From the NCBI GenBank assembly GCA_001414345.1, contig LLCB01000060.1:124001-188000 (forward strand): a stretch of DNA of 64,000 nt, in the 5' to 3' direction. How positions within the stretch are numbered: the stretch's first letter is position 1; each line of letters opens with the position of its first letter. The notes under the pieces are model-generated. The model worked only from the letters and a program-made list of their open reading frames with translations, was not told where the DNA came from and made no database searches. Positions 36,336-47,212 of the stretch are shown here, piece after piece. The DNA comes from Hymenoscyphus infarciens. Taxonomy: Eukaryota > Ascomycota > Leotiomycetes > Helotiales > Helotiaceae. A program made the position numbers and the translations under genes.

Positions 36336-36895
36336 TTCTTCTCTTTTAAAAAAGACTTCTTCTAAGTCTTTATTATACTATTAGAGCTAAATTAGAATTA
36401 TATAAGTATTATAATATTTATTATATTTATTAATTTTAGTATAGATAAGAAGGTTAGAGTCTAAATTATAGCTAACTCTATTTATAGATACTTTAATTAT
36501 TATAATTTTATTATAAGTAATAAAATTAGTTTTAAATAATATTTATAAAGACTTATAAAAGAGACTTTATTTTTAATTCTTTTATATTAAAAGTAAGTAT
36601 TTATTAAAAAAGTATAGTCTAATCTATTTAATAGATTAGAAAAAGTTTAAAATAAAGTTAAAAGTAAATTTAGAGTAGAGTTAGAGATTATTTAGTTAAG
36701 AGATAGTAATAATTTAGTAAAGAGCTTATTTTAAAAGTATACTAATTTATATTTAATTTAAAGAATTTAAATAAAAAGGAACTTTTAATCTAGTTAGAAG
36801 TAAAAAGTAAGTAAAGAAAGTAAAAACAGTAAAACTCTATACTAGAGTTAGTAGAGTTTTAACTAGTTAAAATAAACTTAATACTAAAGTTATTA

Positions 36896-37573
36896 TCTCT
36901 TTAGTTATTCTTATACTCTACGTATAGACGCGTTTAGTAGTCCGGTTTAAAACTACTCTTATTTAGAGTAGTTTTAGACTAAAATCTAAGTAGCTTTGAA
37001 CTATAATACTACTAAGCTAGTTTAGAAGTGCTAAGATATTAAAATCTAAATTAAAGCTATTTACACTTACTCTATATATAGTGGAGATACGCCTCTTTCT
37101 ACCTTTTTATTTAATCTCTCTTACTCTCTTAATATCTTATAGAATTTTTTCTAGTTAAGAAACACGTCTATAAAGCGTACTTAAGAGGCTTTCTTTTTAA
37201 GAACTTTTTTAGTAGCTTTTAAGGCTCTTTTAGTAAGAGTAGTATTAGCCTTATAAGAGGAGGTATATTAATTAAAAAGAAGTAATAAAAGAGTATAAAA
37301 GTAATAGTAGAAGTAGTAGAAGTAGTAGAAGTGATAAGAGTAGATAGGCTTGTATTATAGGCTAACTTATACTAAATAATAATTTTTTTTAGTAGGGCTT
37401 TTTAAATATAAGAATATAAGTAAATTATTATTAAATTTCTACATCGTTATATACTTTAGTAGAGTTTAAAGAATAAGATAATAATTTAAATATTTAGTCG
37501 CGTTAGAGCTAGAAATATAAGATTAGAACCGCGTTCTACTAAGTTACGTAGAGTATAAGAATAACTGAAGAGA
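36896..37573. mobile_element. 678-base internal-deletion derivative of the 2.85-kb element
   Basis: Ends TCTCTTTAGTTATTCTTATA and, at the other side, the reverse complement of TCTCTTCAGTTATTCTTATA; TA on both flanks (36894-36895, 37574-37575). About 260 bases from one end and 400 from the other match 25314-28164 in inverted orientation, while roughly 2.15 kb of the middle, including the transposase fossil, is missing. The junction reads ATTTTTTCTAGTTAAGAAACACGTC, near 37155-37175. It is inserted in the LTR-element interior. Confidence 0.75.
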
Positions 37574-39373
37574 TACTATTTAAAGTTTAGAATAAGTTTT
37601 AGTTAATTAAAAGAGTTATTATTAAATATTATTAAAGTTTAAAATTATTATTTAAAGTATTTAAAAATAATAAAAGAAGCTAGTTAAATAAACTTAATAC
37701 TAAAGTTATTAGAGTTTTATTATCTAAAGTTTAAAATAATAAAAGAGATAGTTTTAGTTAGTAAAAGGTAAAGTTATTACTAAAGTTATTATATTATCTT
37801 ATTCTCTTTATTAATTCTAAATTAGAGTACTTAAGAGCTTATTTATAATTATCTTTTAATTCTAATTCTACTTTAAAAGTAGTAGAAGATTTAATATTAG
37901 ATTATAGAGAGTTTAGAGCTAAATTAGATAAGAATAGAGAAGTATTCTAAACCGAAGTACTATTATATAACTTAGTATTTTAGTATTACTTCTTATTTAT
38001 AATTAAAAGATTAAATACTATTTTAGTAAAGTTATTTTTCTAATCTCTTTTCTTTATAATAGCTAAGTTTTAGAGCTAGAGTACTTATATATAAAAGAAC
38101 TTATCTAATTCTTATACTTCTTTAAATATAACTATATTTAAAAAGTAACTTTTATAATTAGTAAAAGTTTTTTTAATATTATCTTATTTTATTTATAAGA
38201 ATTTAAAAGTATTTTAGATATTCTCTATTTTATAATAAATTAAAAAGTAGATATTTAAAAGAGTAACTATATCTTCTTAATCTTTAAAAGTATTTTAAAC
38301 TAATTCTAACTTATATCTAAGCTCTAGGTAGTTCTTAGTTAGTCTAGTTATTATACTTTAAATAAGAGCTTTTTAAGTTAAAAAAGTACTATAATAATTA
38401 GTATTTATATAAAGTTTATTATATACTAATATCTTTTATTATTAGTATATAAAGGAAATACTATTATTTAAAAGTTTAATCTTTTTAGTTATCTTAATTT
38501 TTTAGAATTAAAGAGTATTTAAAGTAGCTTTAGTATTATATTAGATAGAGGTAGATTATTAAAAGGTATTAGAGATAGTAGTATCTCTTAGTAAAAAAAG
38601 GTATAAATTTAAGCTTAAAAGTAGAAGAGAGTTTAATTAAGAAAGGTTTAAAAAAGAGTTAAATTAGAAAGAGTTTAAAGATAAAATAAGTTATTAACTT
38701 TAAAATATAAGCTTACTTACTCTCTTTTCTAGCTTAGTAAGTTAATTCTTTAGTTCTTAATTTTCTACTTTTAAAGCTTATATAACTAACTATATCTAGT
38801 CTATATTTAAGAAGTTTTACTAATCTCTTTAACCTTTTATATTTTAAAATCTTTTATTTTTTAGTATATAAATAGTATTTAAGTAGCTTTTAAAAGAGTA
38901 TTTTTTAGTAAGAGAAGTAGTAGTAGTCTTAAAAGAGTTTTATTACTTAATATCTTATAATAAAGCTAGTTTAAAAAGATCTAAGATCTCTTAAAAATTA
39001 AATATAATATTAATTTAAAAGAGAAGAGAGAGAATAAGATTAGATTTAAAAGCTTTTATAATAACTATAATATATTAACTTCTTAAACCTTATATAATAG
39101 TTCTTTTATAAAGAAAATTATTAGAATTTTAAATACTTAGTATATTTAAATCTTTTAATATATAATATATAATTTTTACTAATTATTTATAACTAATACT
39201 AAACTCTAATATTACTAGCTATTAAAAGGTCTCTAAACTCCTAGTTATTTAAGAGATTATTATAACTAATCTAATTATAAGCTAAGTTAAATTTAAAATA
39301 AAATATATAACTAATATACTTGAAAAAGATACTATTTATATTATTACTAGTAAAGAAGAGTCTAGTCTTTTTA

Positions 39374-39725
39374 TATAATAGTATAAAATATATACTATTA
39401 TAAAAGAGATATATAAGAGTATATTTAGTAGAATAATATATATAGAAACTAGGCTCTAATATAAAAGAAAAGACTAAACTAGCCTTTTCTAACTCTAGAA
39501 GTAGATAGCTATATATAAGAGGTTTAGACGATATAAAAAGAGGTTTAAAACTAAACAACGATATATATTAGCTAATATAAAAGCCTAAACTCTATAAAGT
39601 ACGTCTAAAAGCCTAGATATACGTAATCTTTCTAAATTAGATAATATAAAATAATAACTACTAAAACCTTAAATATACGATATATGCTACGTAATCTCGG
39701 CTATATAGAACGGTATACTATTATA
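39374..39725. repeat. Right LTR
   Basis: Partner of the left LTR, same length, followed directly by the CTAAT duplication. Confidence 0.8.
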
Positions 39726-39730
39726 CTAAT

Positions 39731-41194
39731 AGAGATAAGCTTTTATATTAATTCTAGCCTAGTCTACGTTCTCCTTTCTTAGCTATCTAACATTTTTACT
39801 TCTTCTATCTTATTCTATTCTCTCTCTTAAGCCTTGTCTAGCCTCGCCTCTTCTATTAAAAATAGCTACTAGCCTTTCTTTACCTAGCTTAGAACAGACA
39901 GTTAGCCTAGATTAGCTAGTACTTAGGCTAAGAAGAGGCTAAGAGAATAAAAACGCTAGTAATATATAATAGAGTTAGTTTTAGAAGTTATAGTTATTAG
40001 ATAACGTAACTCTATTTCTCTTTCTATAGTATACTATAAAGAAGAAGAAGAAGAAGAAGAAGAAGAAGAAGAAGAAGAAGAGTACTATTAATTTCTATTT
40101 CTATTTCTATCGATATACTAGTTAATAGACTCTTTCTAGTATTTAAGAATATATTTTATAATATTAAAAAGAACGACGAGAAATAAGATAAGGAATTTAT
40201 AGCTACTATAGAAGTCTATAAGTATAATTCTTAACTAGTATTAAATTCTTCTAATATCTTCGTTTTCTTTTAGAGAAAAGAGAAGAGAGTTAACTTATAA
40301 TACTTATCTCTAAACTACTTACTTATATTATATTATCTCTTTCTATTAATATACTACTTATAGCTTCTCGTACTAGTTAGTACCTACTCTTACTTATCTT
40401 TTCTCTTAACTTACTAGTAATATCTGCTATAATATAAGTACTAGTTAAATATAGCTTTATATTCTCTCTTATCTTTAAAGAAGCACACTTATATTAATAT
40501 ATAGAATCTATGTTTATATATCTATCTACTACGACTACTGTTATAAGGCAGATTATAGAACAGCTAGGTAATAGTATAACTTGTCTAGCGATGGTTTAGG
40601 CTAGACGTTCTCGGAGTAAAGATTCTTCTATTTTAGAAGTTTTTAGAAGAAACGTTTAAGGAAATTTACTCTTTTAGAGAGTTTTGATAAGAAAGAGACT
40701 TATATGAGAAAATAACGTATAAGATATTAAAATCGACTAAATACTACCTTAAGTAGTATATGAATACCTACGAGAGGAAGATTTAAGCTATATATGAGAA
40801 AGCTAGGACGAGGAGAGAATAGAAAAGGCAAGTTGTATATTAATTGTTCTTTAAATAAAGTAGTCTAAAGTGAATCGTGACTAAAAGAAAGTAGATATCT
40901 TATATAGCCCAGGGTCTACTACAACCCTAACTAAGTAACCGCACTCCTACTAAGCGTCGCTAAAATCCCTCTTAACATAAGTTATTCTAGAGTGGAAATT
41001 TGTAAAATGTTATTATTTGCTAACTATCGTGTTTTCGTCTCTCGCTTAGACTAGACGTGAATTTTTTATAACATAATCTAGTGCGTATTATATTATATAA
41101 AGCTCTCTTTTAGACACTGTCTAAAGGGTTTTATCTGTCGTAAATATTAAACACGTGTGAGAGAAGAGGTGTCCGTGCGTTAGAATAGCTTATA
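39731..41194. other. A+T-rich spacer right of the LTR element
   Basis: Degraded sequence, possibly part of an older element interrupted by the LTR element, but I found no matching ends. Includes an (AAG)n microsatellite at about 40040-40082. Confidence 0.4.
40040..40082 (+). repeat. (AAG)n microsatellite
   Basis: About fourteen uninterrupted AAG/GAA units. Confidence 0.9.
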
Positions 41195-41711
41195 ATCGCT
41201 CGGTCTATCTCTTACCTAATCCGCTTCGCGTATTAGATAAGAGAGAGTAATACGATAAAACTAGTAATACGACCACTTTTAGTTTATACTAAAATACGTT
41301 GTTTTTAAAAATATATAATAAAATAACAACGTTTTATTATATTCTAATTTTAATTAGAGTCTCTTATTTTAAACTTAATAATTAGAGTTATAAAGTAAGA
41401 TTTATCTATCTAGTATCTATCTAGTTTTTAAATCTAACTTTTAAGAAAGCTACTACTAAATCTCTAGAAAAATTTAGTAAAGCCTAGAATATAGAAGATA
41501 TAATTATATTTTAAAGATTAAATATAAGTTTAAGCTATATATTAATAGTAGGAACATATTAGAGTAGTTTTAGTAGTAAAGGTGGGGAGTTATTAGGGGC
41601 TAGTTAAGGCGATTTTGGTGTAAATAAAAGTGGTTGTATTGCTGGTTTTATCGTATTACCCTTCCTTACCTAATACGCGAAGCGGATTAGGTGAGAGGTG
41701 GACCGAGCGAT
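41195..41711. mobile_element. 517-base MITE with ~100-base terminal inverted repeats
   Basis: Left ATCGCTCGGTCTATCTCT and right (reverse complement) ATCGCTCGGTCCACCTCT extend as inverted repeats through CCTAATCCGCTTCGCGTATT, GGGTAATACGATAAAAC-like sequence and ACCACTTTTA. Flanked by TA (41193-41194, 41712-41713). Each arm also contains a small palindrome (CCTAATCCGC..GCGTATTAGG). Arm differences are mostly C/T. Tc1/mariner-type by its TA duplication. It ends about 95 bases before the start codon of the next gene. Confidence 0.8.
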
Positions 41712-41805
41712 TAATACGACCAACGACCTTGACATAACCCCAAAACTGTACACATACAACTGAAACTGTCAACTAAGCTAGTCCGAGGTTTCCAGGTCTG
41801 CCAAG

Positions 41806-42589
41806 ATGTCGCTCAATCCTTGGGTTAATTTAAGACTCGGCACACAAGCCCTCCTCTCTTTCAACTCGACCTGCAACTCGACATTCAACACAGAAAGCTT
41901 TGACGGAGTCATTGCCTCGATCGTAACATGTAAACCCCTTCTTCCCTATTAATTTATATCTAATAGCTAATTTTTTAAAAGTGTTAGTCGGGGTTGTGTT
42001 CGGTGCAGCAATAGGCTTCCTAGGCACCTTTGCCTTGAGTGCCAAATTTTTCCTCCACATCTTCCACGGATATGTTCTTCTCGTTTTGGTTGTTCTAGGC
42101 GGTTATGCCACTCTATACTCGACACCTCCCGATGATCTTCTTCCTTGGGTCCGCGATACGTGCGCAGTCGCAGCTGTCGCTCTGTTCCTAGACATATGGC
42201 ATTACGATTTCTGGGACTATGTTCGCTTTAGAAAGTGTCGGTCACGCCTCGCTATTAATGAGAAGAATCGCCTTATGTTAGGAGTTCTCTTCCCTATGTT
42301 ACACATAGTCTGGGTTGTAGCTTTCTTCGTCGACGAACGCTACCTAGAGGGGATTCTCTTGTCTATTTACCTTCCGGTCTCGGTTTTGTTCGCCTACCAC
42401 ATCAACCTACAATATTTCAAGCAACGTAAATCGAAATACAGTCTGACAATCGACCTCCTCGATCGCATAGGAACGGAATCATCCGATATCGCAAATACAA
42501 AATTGTTTAGGGATCACGTCAAAAAAGCCCAACAATACGAGAAAGACGACGGCGGATTCACTGACCGGTTTTTGGAACTCATTTATTAA
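41806..42589 (+). CDS. Unrecognised five-span membrane protein
   Basis: Exons 41806-41929 and 41982-42589 (52-base intron with CTAAT branch site) give 243 residues. After a short N-terminus with two NST/NSTF glycosylation-type motifs, hydrophobic spans are LLVGVVFGAAIGFLGTFAL, HGYVLLVLVVLGGYATLY, CAVAAVALFLDIWHYDFW, LMLGVLFPMLHIVWVVAFF and LEGILLSIYLPVSVLFAYHI, then a charged cytosolic-type tail. I do not recognise a family. Codon use and base composition look normal, and the frame is intact although the gene is wedged between a MITE and further repeats. The splice is supported by phase and by the run-on of the second exon. Confidence 0.7.
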
Positions 42590-43186
42590 ATCGCGCGTTT
42601 TCATTCACTCTTGGCAAACCAATTTTGGAATTAGTCATTAGCTTAGGGCATACTGCTACCAGGTTTGGTACTTTCCTTTTTGGCAGAGCGTCATTCTATT
42701 CTTGCTGGCGAGATCATTTTCACTTTGGACGAAGAGGATTTTGGGGGAGTTGACGAAAAGGACATGGTTGGAGGCCTCAGACTTTGGATCACTATCGGTG
42801 GGGTGGAAGCCTTTTGGTTGCGAGCTGAAGGGGGCCGGACAAGCCACACACGGGATGTGGGCTGTTTAACTACAACACTCTAGGCACTCTTCTGTGGAAA
42901 GATATTTCTGGCGGTTGACCCCTCTACTTACATGGGTGTTTGTTGTTCGAGATAAATGAGTCTCCTCTGTCGGTCGTTTGCCTTACTACCTCTCGTCACA
43001 ACCGATTGCCTCCGGTCTCTGAAATCTCGAGGGTGTGTCCTTTCTCCACACACCCTTAGAAAATGAAAAGTCTGTCTAAGAAATATTAGTTTCTTTAGTA
43101 GGTCTTCAAAGGTTTAAACTCGTACCCCGGTCATTTGATAGCCTACCTGCAACGCTTTTTGGCCTCTAAACTTGATCATTGGCTTA

Positions 43187-43595
43187 GGGCCTGTTTGGCT
43201 CGCATAAATTATTTAGATATATACATGGATATTTAACGAGATGTCCTGAATAATAACCTTATATAAGTTAGTATATATTATCTATTATTTCTTAATATAT
43301 TTAAGTAATCGTTTAGCTCGTGGTGTATATATTAGTATATATGTTATATATATTTCAAGTTTATAACCTAGTACTATAAAACTAGTAGGTAGGAAGAGAT
43401 ATATACGAACTTTTTAAGATTCAAGCTTTTTTATATCTTATTTATATATATACTAAGATATACGAGGTTAAACGAGGGATTAATATTACTTTTAAATATA
43501 TATGTTAAACACTAGTATATATATAGAATTAGCGTATATATATCTTATGATTTTTAGTGATATATAACCTAGATATATACGAGGTAAACAGGCTC
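43187..43595. mobile_element. MITE of PIF/Harbinger type with TTA duplication
   Basis: Left GGGCCTGTTTGGCTCG and right (reverse complement) GAGCCTGTTTACCTCG, flanked by TTA at 43184-43186 and 43596-43598. GGGCCTGTTTGG-like ends with a 3-base TWA duplication are the PIF/Harbinger (Tourist-like) pattern. The 409-base interior is TA-rich, with ATATATACGAGG repeated words, and non-coding. Confidence 0.65.
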
Positions 43596-44460
43596 TTACT
43601 TGAGAAGTGATAGCTTAATAGCTATTATTTAAGTAAGCTAAAGCACCAAATAGGGGGCCAAAAAAAAATGATATTTTTGCACTTGTTTGGAAAAGGCTGG
43701 GAAAACCCCCCTCTCTAAACTTGTTCCATCTTGCTAAGGTTTCTTCGCCTTTTTTAAGACAGCTCGTCATCTTTCTTCATATTCTTGAAAAACCCCAAGA
43801 AAGTCCCACGAGAAGGTCAGTGTGACTGAAATAAGAATTGAAACCCAAGACTTTGGAGTATCAAAGTTCACTCCTACTACCCATATCGCGGTATTGTATT
43901 TAGTATTATAGAAGTTTTAGGAGAATGATAGTAAATATTTATCTTTGTACTAGAGTAATAAGAGCACTAATCTTATCACGAGAGACTAGCATAGCCTGAA
44001 CTGGCAATGCTTCCTGTCTTCTTTTGGCTACGTTATTGTCGCCATTACCATTCGCCGTATGCTTTCTAATTACAGCCGACAATCTGGATTCATACACTCT
44101 TGACTTGGAAAGTAACAGGTTCTACTGCAACTTTAGAAGGAAACAAACATGAACACGAGAAGCTGTTGGTTAAGAAAGGAGTTTCTGGAGCTTGTAGTAA
44201 ACTGTTGACAGTTTTCAGAATGATTTCCGTTTCTCCCCCCCCCCCTCTTATAAGCGAATCCAACAACAAGTAAACACCTTGACATGACTTGAAAGTGGTA
44301 ATTGAGTGGGATCAGTGAGTTTTTGAAATATATGCTCCACATTACGCTTTGAGCGCATCCTTTACAAGTCAAAAGTCCCTGCTTTTCATAGGAGCAGGAG
44401 TGGAAAACCCTCGTTGTCGACGTGATAATTTCCAGCATTATGTTTTCAGAAATACTCAGA

Positions 44461-44510
44461 CTTCGAAAAGAATCCCGGTGGACTCGCATCGCGGGATTTT
44501 CCTTTCGAAG
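44461..44510. repeat. Hairpin-forming inverted repeat
   Basis: CTTCGAAAAGAATCCCG pairs with CGGGATTTTCCTTTCGAAG around a 14-base loop. No T-run follows and no RNA family is recognised. Confidence 0.6.
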
Positions 44511-45325
44511 TGTTTGAATGATATAGGTTCGACTCGTCAATACAGACGACGCTTCGGTAAGTAAACAGATTCTGTATTACATGAGCGGATAGGCTCATTG
44601 ATCCTAGGGTTTTAATCATAACTCTTTTATTAGGCGCTTTCAGAGGGGCTTTGCGTTCGCTCTTTATAACCACGCTTCCAGGCTCCTGTGCGGTTTCCTT
44701 GCTTCCGCCTCTAACTTACTGTTGCTATCGTGTCAAAGAAGAAGAAGAAGAAGAAGTGATCGCGATCGTAAAAGTAGGGCCTTTGCGCCTCGCTTAAAGC
44801 GGGCGCCTTTCCTAAAATGGGGAGGAAAATGCGAGAAAGGTTATTCGAAATACCCAAGGTAGTATAGTAGTTACAAGACGTCTAGCCCTAAACCCTCCTT
44901 TTCTTACTTCTGTTTCTTCTCCCTTCTTCCTTCTAAACCTGTCCTTGTACCTCTTATAATAAGCTATAGAGTAGTAGATCGAGAGTCGCTAGAGAGGAGT
45001 TTGGGAGCACTAGGCATATAAAAAGGTAGAGAATAGCTCGAGCTTCTAGCACAGGTGTTTCTTAAAGTGCTGAGTGTTTTATAACCTGAAAAACGTGATC
45101 GATGAGCCGATCCGCGTATGTCTGTTATGTAGTAAAAAGAGTTTTTGTTTAAGAATTTTTATCTTGATTCATAAATCTAGTATCATAATATACAATGTAT
45201 CATCTCTCGTCTGCCCTCTATCTCTTCTCCCCATAACGCCAGAAAATGCCAACAAATGGGGTACTCGTAAACTTAGAAATAGAAAAGGAAAAACAAAGGA
45301 AGCACCAGCTCTCAGAACCATCCTT

Positions 45326-47212
45326 CTAGACCCTCGCCCCAGAACTAACAGCAGGCCCTGTATGTACCGGCACATTCTCGCTATGCAAAACTCCTTCCCT
45401 AGCAGCCTCATTCTCCTTCCTCATATTCCTGCCTCTGCCAGTGAGGTGCATAGAATCAGTGTTAATCATGTTCTTCAAGTTTGCCTTGGTCTCCTCGTCA
45501 AACTCAAATCTCGCGCTCTTGCGAGGGGCGACATGCATGAGATACATAGCATCAACCTCCTCAAGTGTCTTCCCGCTAGATTCAATAAGGAAGAAGTAAA
45601 CCACGAAGAAAGCCGCGAGATTGCAGCCTGCGAAGACGTAGCCGTAGGCGAATTGGATGTCCCCGGTGATGAAGGGAGTGAAGAATGCGAGCATGAAATT
45701 CCAGAACCAGTTTGCGGAGGTGGCGAAGGCCATTGCTACGGCGCGGTATCGGTAAGGGAACATCTCTCCGATACACGCCCAGACGAGAGGACCCCAGGTG
45801 GATGCGAAGCCCACGATGAAGAGACAGGCGAAGACAATCATGACTGTTCCTGCTGTCTTGGCAATCGAAGAGCCTTCGGGTGCGTTCTTGAAGAGGAACT
45901 GACCAACGGAAGCGAAGATGAGGAAGCATATGAATTGCCAGAGGGCGGCGATGTAGAGGGTTTCACGACGGCGAGTGTGTCGTGCCATCCAGACTCCTAA
46001 AAAGGTTGATCCAACATTGACACCACCTAGGATCATGGCAGTGACGAAAGAGTTGTCGAGTCCAACACCGGCAAAGACAGTCGTGCCGTAGTAAAAGAAG
46101 TAATTGGCCCCAGTAAGTTGTTGAAGCATCTGTAGAGACATGGCCAAAGCGACGCGATAGAACATTCGAGGTCCAGTGACCGCCTCGTACCAAGGGTGAT
46201 CGCCTTGAGTGGCTTCCATGACCTTTTGGATTTCCTCCGTTTCGTTGATAATGATAGGATGATTTTCGGCAACACCGTAGAATCCGGACATGGTTGTGCG
46301 TGCTCGATCAGCACGTCCGTTGTTCCAATCGTGTCGAGGTGATTCTGGGAGGAACATAATTCCAACACCCAGGATCATGGCCCAGATAAATCCGACGCCC
46401 ATGGGGATACGGTAAGAACCGGTGTCCTTTCTAGCCTCTGTGCCGAAGTTGATACAGTCTGCGGTGAAAATACCGATAGTGATAAAAAGTTGGTAACATC
46501 TAGTGAGGTTAGCTGAATGCATCATAAGGAAGAAGAAATAAGGGAGCATACGAGATAACAGCTCCTCGAACTGTAACTGGAGAAGTCTCGGCCATGTACA
46601 ATGGTACCAGTACAGATAGAGCTCCGACACCCAGACCGGCTAACCATCGACCCATAACAATTCCAACCCACATTCCCTCTCCGACGGCCATTTGGATGAC
46701 AACCCCAAGACAGAAAACCATGCACCACGGAGGGATACACCATTTTCGTCCAAATTTGTTTGCCAGTGGTCCAGCGATTAAACATCCAACCAAAGTACCG
46801 ATTGAAAGCAGAGCAACGATTAAGCCGGATCGAACATTGGTAAAGTAATATCCGGTGGGGTGTTTGTCAGAGACGGGTCCAAGCTCTCCAAACCTTTCCA
46901 GGAAAACCTCCATCTCCAAAAATCCAGAAATTTGCCCCGTGTCATAACCTCAACTGGTGTTAGTAAAACTCGGCTCGAGGGAAGAGAGAACTACAAACCA
47001 AAAATAAAACCACCCATGGCAATTAAAATTGTCATGAAGAATGTTTTTAAAGTGAGAGCAGGGACCTTTTCCGAAAATGTCGCCTCGTCAGCTACAGGTG
47101 TGGTTGGTTTCTCGCTGACATGGTCGATGGTATTTCTTGATGGCGAACCATTAACTGTAGAAGCAGAGCTGCCTGGAGCATCATGCTTCTTTTTGTGGAA
47201 AAGTTTATTCAT
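45326..47212 (-). CDS. MFS sugar (monosaccharide) transporter
   Basis: Exons 47212-46999, 46948-46552 and 46499-45326 give 594 residues; ATG 47212 (MNKLFHKKKHDAPGSS) is preferred to non-ATG starts upstream. Sugar-porter signatures: FIFG|YDTGQISGFLEM across intron 1, GPLANKFGRKWCI, GRWLAGLGVGALSVLVPLYM and AETSPVTVRGAVIS in the N-half, PESPRHD, QQLTGANYFFYYGTTVF, ARHTRRRETL, RYRAVAMAFATSANWFWNF and SSGKTLEEVD in the C-half. Twelve spans are expected. The IESSGKTLEE form replaces the common PETKG. The donor of intron 1 is GTTTGT. A plasma-membrane hexose or related sugar carrier; exact substrate unknown. Confidence 0.92.

Larger units (their letters stand above)
35984..39725. mobile_element. 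LTR retrotransposon, RIP-degraded, with nested DNA element
   Basis: Two direct repeats of 352 bases (35984-36335 and 39374-39725) enclose 3.04 kb. Perfect 5-base duplications CTAAT flank the whole (35979-35983 and 39726-39730). LTR ends read TATAATAG..ATTATA, as canonical TG..CA would after C-to-T/G-to-A change. Without the nested 678-base insert the interior is about 2.36 kb, too short for a full gag-pol, so it is non-autonomous or deleted. Purine-rich AAAGAAGAG just before the 3' LTR could be the polypurine tract. No protein domain survives. Confidence 0.8.
35130..41194. repeat. Second RIP-like A+T block
   Basis: Long region dominated by TA, with stops in every frame and CpG/CpA scarce by eye, as expected from repeat-induced point mutation. 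It contains the LTR element and its nested insertion. Sharp right border at the MITE starting 41195. Confidence 0.75.
42590..45325. other. Repeat-bearing spacer
   Basis: No gene supported. Contains the PIF/Harbinger-like MITE (43187-43595), a long hairpin (44461-44510), a C-run near 44240 and an (AAG)n run at about 44735-44756. Confidence 0.4.

Noticed and set aside
40260..40520. Possible hAT dimerisation-domain fossil in the A+T block
   Set aside because: One frame gives a hydrophobic reading vaguely like the hAT C-terminus, but key residues do not line up and any TA-rich sequence gives similar readings.
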